The position numbers were made by a program, and so were the translations under genes. Under the pieces are notes generated by a model. That model was not told where the DNA came from. It saw nothing but the letters and a program-made list of their open reading frames with translations, and did not search any database. From Ipomoea triloba (Eukaryota > Streptophyta > Magnoliopsida > Solanales > Convolvulaceae), in NCBI RefSeq assembly GCF_003576645.1, contig NC_044924.1:1164046-1228045 (forward strand): a stretch of 64,000 nt of DNA. Direction: 5' to 3'. Positions 56,831 to 64,000 of this stretch are shown here, in pieces (position 1 is the first letter of the stretch; every line of letters starts with the position of its first letter).

Positions 56831-59539
56831 TCACCGCCTGCTGGGCATGCTGAAGGAAGTAACCTTCATAGGGGTTGCCACTACCAATGGAGCTTCAGGA
56901 GAGTTGCTTATTGCAAATTTGTCATGCATGAACCGACTCTCGACAATGGACTCGTCCTTCAACACTATCTTGTAACAATAGCAACTCTTGAGCCCTTGCT
57001 GATCCTGATAGCAGCCATGTGCACTGTCCTTCACCTGCTGGAAATTCCATATCACGCTAAATTTGCCAACTGTTGCAACCAAGTGGCGTTCCTGTTTTCC
57101 ACTTTCAGTAACCTGAAACATAGATGCATGGGGCATATGTCAGGAGTATGTAGTTTTCGTCCAGAAGGACTTACCAGTTACCACAACATATGAATCACAA
57201 CACAATCAAAATATTTCACTATAAATAACCATACTCCTATTTTAGGCCAAGTTGTTAGAATCATTACAACTATAAATATAAGTACACCTAGAATCCTATA
57301 TTAATATTATACCAGGCCTGGTAGGTACCCAAAGCATTTGATTCATCACTCAGTGTACATTATCTTCTCTTGTAGCACACTAAGAAGCAGTGTTTTCCTG
57401 AATGTTCAAATTTTTTGTAATATTAACTCACCCACTGAAAATATACCCACCATCTAGTCTTCTCTAGTGGGACATAAATTTTACTGAATTGAATGTCCAA
57501 AGTTTCTTAAAAATTAAGATGATAGTCAGTCATGCATTTACCTTACCCCTACAGATCATCTGAAACTATTTGTGGACCTTCTAACAAGTTGGATATTCAG
57601 ACAGTTAATAGTAGAATTTCAATCTTCTGTATTTAGACTTCACTGAGCACCACTATGATGAAGCTCAAGGACAACTAGTGATCACAAGGAGACGGCTATG
57701 ACATGTATATTAACAAAAGCATCCATTATTATAATTAAAAGTAGTTTAAATAGGGGCAAGTGACATGCAGTGCACAGTATCTGCAACTACACCTCTTTGA
57801 ACTCATAACGCATACTCATTGCAACAAAAAGCTATAACTGCATCAGTACCCTCTCTGACAGTCAGGTGATCAGCAAGTGTAGTATTAAAAGTAGTTAAAT
57901 GAAACCATATAGACTGTAAAGCCAAAGATGAGTAGCTTACCCAAGAGAAATGGCCACCATGGAACTTCTTGTTTTGTCCAGCCAGATGTGCATCCACAGG
58001 AGCCAGCTTCAGTAATCTTGGAGCTGGAATTTTATTACCCATCCGAGCAGTAAAACCGGTTTTCATTTTTCCGTCCTTATCAGTAAACAAAGTACATATT
58101 AGGACCAAATATGTATCCGTTGTGCCCAAAATCCACTTGCCATCATAAGTAACATCAACATGAGTAATAGGTGAACCAAGCCCAGGAAAAGCAGTCTTTG
58201 CCTGCCTCATAGAAGTCTTAGAATATAGACGAATCTTTCCATCACGTGAGCCAACAACTATGGACCCATCCCCAGTAGTTGCAAAGCATTGAAAGTTTGT
58301 TCCTCTAGAAAATTGGTGCCCCTGTGTCCAATGCAACACAGGTGAGCTTGTATTGGCTAATGTCTGTACCATTCCCTTTTTATCACGCATATCCCATTGG
58401 CAAAGCCTGTTGTCATCCAACCCCAAGAACGTTGATGCAGAAGGGTCCAATTGTGATCCCTTCGTATCATTTGAAATGTCTCTCATTGTAATCTCTGCCC
58501 CATCCTTCTCAAACTTCCATTCACTAACAACCTTCCCAGTCTCAATATCCAATTGATGAAGGCCAGTTGAATGAGGCTTCCCTTCTTTTGAAGGACTCAT
58601 TAACATCATATTAGTCTCCCCTCGCATTAAAAGAGTTTTCTTGGGTGTTGAGCTATCCTTTCTAGCTTTATCTTCAAATTTCACATAAACACCTTTTCCA
58701 TGAATTCCATGGCTGAAATTCTTCACAACCTGAACCCCAGAATCATTCACAAGAAAACTGTTGTCCAAGGCCCCCAGGGCCAAGCTTTGTATCCCACCAC
58801 CAGTGGCAGCCTCTTCAAACTCTTCCAGCAGATCCTGACTAGCCCTCATAGGCATCACAGTACTCTTCCCTAGACTCTTCCATAACCCTGCATCCACATC
58901 CTCCCATATAGCATCATCTGATTCCTCTGGCTTGAACCACCCAACAAAATCCTTCCCATAAACCTTCAATTTATTAGCCTCTGTAGCCCTCATCCCGTAC
59001 ACATTCTCAAACAAGCAATCCTGAAACTTAGACACAAAATTTCTATAGTCATCATTGCCAACAAATTTCAATGCCCAAACTCCATTATCCACGAAATCAA
59101 CCCTCCTCTGCTCCCCAAACATCTTCAACTGCATATCGGTTGAAACCTTAACCCTTACCTTCTTCCCCACCTTCAACACCCAAAACCCCTCATCTCCACT
59201 ATACGAATCTTCATCATCGCCTACTTTCAAGCCTTTCACAAATTCATAAGACGTGAGTTTTTCACTAATAATCCATTTCGCTTTCGGAGTGTTTCCACCG
59301 ATATGCAAGTATAGTTTCACGGCATTCTGGAGACTGCCAGGGGTTTCAGCTGAATGTTGTTTCAGCTTTAGAGCTTTCAACTTTGCATCAACCTCGTCTA
59401 GGGTTTTGCTACTGACCTGCGGAGCCTTATTTGGTGATTGATCCTCTGCTGCATCTCCTTGGCTTCCATTCTCCTCCTCCTCCTCATAGTCTGAATCATC
59501 AGACAGTTCGAGACCTTCGCGACTCTGTGAAGCTCCCAT
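56831..59539 (-). CDS. CYPRO4: CYPRO4/DEM-type VID27-like protein
   Basis: Two exons (59539-57941 and 57112-56831) join in frame to 626 residues, the usual size of plant CYPRO4 proteins. [20 protein letters not shown] is the typical start: Gly2 with a following Ser suggests N-myristoylation, and an acidic stretch follows. Then come [20 protein letters not shown], the PH-like VID27 N-terminal part, and the beta-propeller-like C-terminal VID27 domain ([68 protein letters not shown]). The second exon supplies [20 protein letters not shown] and the end SFSMPSRR. Tomato DEM (defective embryo and meristems) is in this family; the molecular role is unclear. Intron 1 is 828 bp. Confidence 0.95.
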
Positions 59540-60977
59540 CCTTCAACGCGATCACTAAGTGTTTGCTTCACCAAAAAATAGTAAACAGAAAATGAACTTG
59601 AAACGATGAGAAATTTGAACAGATTTTTTAGGAGGCAAAATCTGAATATTGCAATGATTTAGGTGAATTTATACACTAATGTTTATAAAGTATAATCATC
59701 CAGTAATAGTAGTCAAGTATACGTCGGATTTGTCTATTCTTTAACACTGAAAATGGAGCATTTGGTCGATAAGTTTGCCGCCTACGGTGGTTGGCGGTTG
59801 TCAGCCGCCGACACGTGGAGCTTCGTTATGAAGTGCGGCGCGGCGTCTCTGCTGCGCTGTTCATGTCTATTGTCTTATGCGACTTGTGAGACTGCCAGTG
59901 CCACTTCAACGAGGGACAATGGGCTTGGGCTTTGCTTAATATGATTTCACTTTGGGCCATAGACATATAGCCCATAAATAGTGGATCACCTTATTAGGTT
60001 GATTTTTAAGAAATTACAGATGTGAGGATTCTTGGCCCACAATCATCCATTATGACTCATTTGTTTATCGACTCTGGCCCGACATGAAAATGGACAATAG
60101 TTATTGCTTGTATCGTGGTCTAGTTTTAAAAAAATTTCGAGTCAAGACTTGACTGTTGCTTGTGCACGAACACCTGGTTGGATGACTTACCCAATTCCAA
60201 AGTCACGCACCTACCTAATACCTGATCGGATCACACTCCTATTATGATTGACACAGACTACCGGGGTGTACAGGTGGTGGTCCAAGGCGTTTTCGATTTC
60301 AAGTGTCATGGACGGTTCATGCTAAATATGAGGGAATAGTTGAGCAGGCTTTGAGTGATAAAATGAATTTTAGTGTGCCTAAAATACAGAGTCTTAATAG
60401 TTGGGGATTTTTCTTGTTAGAAAAAAAAAAAAAAAGAAGAAGAAGAAGAATAAATTTTATATTCTTTTCCCATTTCATGCCCGTCCAAACACAAATTAAA
60501 GCACGTGCATACCGCTATCGCTATGGAACTTTATTCTTTACCAGATATTTCTCCATTATAACAGTGATGATTGTTATACACGTAAAAGTTGATTTTTAGT
60601 GAGTGATTAAGCAGTTGATAAGTTGGGAATCATAAATTAAATCAATCTCGCGTGCTAATTGCTAAATTAACACGTTGAAGTGACTTTAAAGCATTATATC
60701 AGTATATCACATACATGATACATGCACGAGGCCTATTCAATTACCTTTTTAAATTAAATGATTACCCATGGCAGACCAATTGTAATTTAGCCTTTCTATC
60801 CTTAATAAGTTGATATCTCCCTTTTTTTAAAAATCGAAGAGCTCGAAAATTATATAAGAGAAGCAAATCGCAATAAGAAATCTTTATGCTATAGATTCAA
60901 TGACCTTTTTAATAAAAGAATCATGTTTTACCCACTTAATCACTCCTTACAAAGTAGGATATCACATGTTTACTACT

Positions 60978-61684
60978 TAGGGTGGAAATAGGCTAGACCC
61001 TTTGTAGGGGGCCTATGTCCGGGCCTAATTAAAGCCTAGTTAGACCTAGCTCGTTTAGTAGAAAGGTCAGGCTTGAGCCAATTTCAAAAGACTATTTAAC
61101 TAAACAGGCCAGACTTATATATATCGGGCTCGGCCTTCAGGCCTATATATATATATATATATATACCTAATATATATTTTTATATTTACAATACAATCCC
61201 AAGTATATATAATTATCAAATTCTAACCCTCCACCTTTGCTAATCCTGCTGTATGTATTCTTATTGTTTAATTTTTTTTATTAATTATTATTACAATCAT
61301 AATATTTAATAAAATATCGCAACTTAATTATATGAGTTGATTGTTTATTATTTATGATATTATATAGGATAACAAATAATAATATAATTGAGCTTAGGTA
61401 TTTTTGTAAATGTTTTACATTATATTTTAAAAGGCTTAAAAATGGAGTCCTTAAATAGGCTCAAAGCCTACTTATGATCTATTTTGAACCCTTTTTAAAA
61501 GCCTATATGTTAAATAGGCTTTTAAAAAGGCTTCAGGCCATGCTAGGCTAACTGTAGGCTCAGGCTTGAGCCTGAAAAAAAGCTTACATACAGGCCCAGG
61601 CTTTGGCTCATGCTTTAGATTTCCATAGCAGGCCCATGCCTAAATTTCCTAAACTCGGCTCGGCCTAGCCTATTTCTACCCCTA
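60978..61684. mobile_element. Non-autonomous MULE-like element with 9-bp TSD
   Basis: The left end TAGGGTGGAAATAGGCTAG and the reverse of the right end TAGGGGTAGAAATAGGCTAG form a TIR of about 20 bp. TTTACTACT flanks both ends (60969-60977 and 61685-61693). The interior is rich in AGGCCTA/TAGGCTT words and includes a TA run at 61140-61165. No coding sequence. Length and TSD fit a Mutator-like non-autonomous element. Confidence 0.85.
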
Positions 61685-62640
61685 TTTACTACTAACCGAT
61701 GTTGTTAGCATTTTGCAATAAGATTTATGTACTTTTTAAGTTTGTTTATTTTTCTGTGTATCTCTAGTAGACAGGTGAAATGAGAACATGTATGTGAGTT
61801 CATCCTATAATGTGTAAAAATGCACTTCACGTGTCCACCTTATGATATATAAAAGCGTAATTAGAAAGTAAGTAGATTTTGTAGTTTTGTATTGTGCATT
61901 TTCAGAATTCGCACATATTTAATTACATTTTTAATATTATAGAATACAATTTTATAGTTTACATAGTGCACTTTTAAGTTGACCACATGTATACGCGTTC
62001 TCATTGATGTGACCCTTATATATACTCATAGTGACATTATTTTAAAGTATCTAGTTGTTGCAGTACTAAACAAATTGAGGTGTTAAATAAAATTGTACCA
62101 AATTGTATGATGTAATGTCATAAAATAAATAAACTATAGTATTTATCTGTTGCTAAGTTGGCTTACACATGTTAATTACAATTTTTTAAATTATATTGTT
62201 GTGTCACATGTTGTAAGTAATTTTTTACGATTAGAGAATTACAACGTGTGCAATTATTTGACGTAGGATTGCTAGCTGTTTGGCAACTATAGAATATACT
62301 TATAAAAGATGGCTGTACAGTAGAAGTTGATGGGGAAAGCAAATATAAAAGAGTTTCCAAAGCGTGGTGCGGTGATGCCGTCAACAATACCGAGTATGGC
62401 TGACCCCATTTTTGGACCGAGTATTATCCTCCACTGATTCAGTGCGCTTCACTGCTTTACTCTCAGGTATTAGTCAGTATCTCCAAATAATTCGTGGATA
62501 AAAGGCATCATTTTTAGTTGAATGAAATTTCCTTCAATTAAAAACTTTTATTCTATAAGTAAACAGACGAATCAGTATTGGTAATTATTCCAATTCCACT
62601 ATACTACTAAACATGCAAAATATTTTCACCAAAATCTATT

Positions 62641-62813
62641 GGATAACACTTGTGCGAGACTGTTTCACGGATTTCAATCCGTGAGACGAGTCGGATATTT
62701 AATTAATGAATCAAGTATTTGCTAAATGGGTCGGATCTTTGACTTCGTTAATCAAATATCTGACCCGTCTTACGGATTAAGACCAGTAAGACAGTCCCAC
62801 ACAAGTTTTTGTC
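62641..62813. mobile_element. MULE-like MITE with 9-bp TSD (same family as 23594-23850)
   Basis: TIRs are GGATAACACTTGTGCGAGAC and, in reverse, GACAAAAACTTGTGTGGGAC. The flanks are AAATCTATT (62632-62640) and AGATCTATT (62814-62822), matching at 8 of 9. The interior forms further inverted repeats (CACGGAT/ATCCGTGAG, TCGGATATTTAATTAA). Confidence 0.82.
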
Positions 62814-63912
62814 AGATCTATTACTATGATCAAGTATTTGATTCTTATTCTGATTTCGATTACCATGTGTCCATGTGCGAACCAAACATATACACCCTTA
62901 TATTTTTTACAAATCTTAATTAATTTTGCCTCCTTTACTATAATGTTCACTTGGCCGACCATTTCTTCTAGACGTGATCTTTTTTTTTTCTTTTACTCTT
63001 TCACCCACACAATTTTCCACTTTATATTATATTCAACAAAATAACAAACATTGTTTTTCAATTTGTGTACTTATTTTCCAGTAATTTTTTTTTTAAATGG
63101 ACGGAAGGAGTATCTGATGTTGACAATTTCCTTTATTTGATAATGCTAAGTTGACCCCGCAGGGCGCTGCTCCCTTTTTGTCTTCTTCCTTCAGGTGACT
63201 TCATTTAATCATTTTGCTTTTTCATTGACATAACTCATTTAAGCACATGTCGATTGTCGAATATTTCAGATTTGCATTAATCCAATTTGCACATGCCATT
63301 TTTAGCCGACATCATAGTTTCAGTCCCGTACTATTTTAGCATAGTTCTTAGGAAAAAGACTTGATTTTATGATTAAAATTGACAATAGCGGACAACACAA
63401 TCAGTCAAGATAAAGTGAAAAGATTGAAAAAAAAAAACTAAGAAAACATCATATTGGTATTGCTTAGAGTGAAAAAGATTGTTTGTCATTTACAAGCCTT
63501 AGTATTTATACAACTTAAACTATCAATTACGAACTCATACTAAATATGAAAAATTAACTTATTAAATCAGGATTCCACTTATAAGTTGGTCTTTTACAGT
63601 AAAACCTTCACACTGTAATGTTGTGGACCGACACTAACTAGGACTGAAATTGAATACTACTTTTTGTGTACCCAGGATTTTCACTATCGAACACAGTAAC
63701 TAATTCCCTAGCTGAATTATATACATCTCTTTTAAGTGGGACAACTAGTCTAGAGATTTAAGACTGCTCAATATCCAAAGTCTGTATTAGACCATTGACA
63801 TTTAGTTAAGGATGGATGAGTCGCTTTCACTCGACCATACCCCGGGTTATTGAAATTGAATACTAAATCAGTGTACCCAACCCAATCAATATATAATACA
63901 ATTTCCATTAAT

Positions 63913-63917
<5 letters not shown>

Positions 63918-64000
<83 letters not shown>
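63918..64000. repeat. (TA)n microsatellite at window edge
   Basis: Uninterrupted TA dinucleotides run to the last base; the full length is not visible. Confidence 0.95.

Larger units (their letters stand above)
59540..64000. other. Intergenic region to window end
   Basis: This 4.4-kb non-coding stretch contains a 707-bp MULE-like element (60978-61684), a 173-bp MITE (62641-62813) and a TA microsatellite that runs off the window (63918-64000). The short frame at 59753-59944 (63 residues) starts 210 bp upstream of CYPRO4 on the other strand and shows no family features. Confidence 0.65.

Noticed and set aside
59753..59944. 63-residue frame upstream of CYPRO4 on the opposite strand
   Set aside because: Short, Cys/Ala/Ser-rich low-information sequence with no family match; probably promoter DNA of slightly higher GC.
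1..64000. tRNA or rRNA genes, CRISPR arrays, operons and other prokaryotic features
   Set aside because: None seen. The only tRNA-like boxes belong to SINEs, and the gene structure is plainly that of a plant nucleus.

Overview
The window looks like nuclear DNA of a flowering plant. Genes are split by short GT-AG introns, intergenic DNA is AT-rich, and every recognisable protein has its closest known relatives in plants (presequence protease, KRP cell-cycle inhibitor, B3 factor, CYPRO4, DUF1645, plant-type carboxylesterases, SDR-MDR fusion NQR). Protein wording and several short repeats suggest an asterid eudicot, perhaps Convolvulaceae (Ipomoea-like). That placement is an inference from memory, not a search result.

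Layout. 1-1142 (-): 5' part of a HARBI1/ALP1-like nuclease gene cut by the window edge. 3371-4351 (-): DUF1645 protein. 6146-8914 (-): six-exon membrane-anchored sulfotransferase-like protein. 11293-17177 (+): array of three class-I plant carboxylesterases (CXE); the first two are recent duplicates, and a promoter relic lies before the third. 18880-26990 (+): 19-exon organellar presequence protease. 29366-30458 (+): KRP-type CDK inhibitor with an unusual C-terminal extension. 32990-34718 (-): small divergent UTP23 homologue between two direct copies of a flanking segment. 37387-41052 (+): B3-domain protein. 41568-47325 (-): 18-exon NQR gene (SDR fused to a zinc-less quinone oxidoreductase) with a decayed second copy of exon 1 in intron 1. 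49307-49756 (-): small unknown protein. 54803-55372 (-): four-EF-hand calmodulin-like protein. 56831-59539 (-): CYPRO4/VID27-like protein. The rest is intergenic and rich in small non-autonomous transposons, several with visible terminal inverted repeats (TIRs) and target-site duplications (TSDs).

The genes do not form a pathway. They are ordinary dispersed plant genes, and only the CXE trio is a functional cluster. Spliced models were built by eye from splice sites, frame continuity and remembered family sequence. PREP, NQR, the sulfotransferase, KRP, UTP23 and CYPRO4 all close in frame. The B3 gene 3' end is uncertain.

The most consequential structural observation is at 50659-53957. Two copies of 1649 bp, identical on reading, are separated by a single N, which is most simply explained as an unmerged contig overlap. 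I did not find a convincing novel biological system. The best leads are the CXE array with its relic promoter, the KRP extension, the rearranged UTP23 N-terminus and the set of short Mutator-like elements with 9-12 bp target duplications.
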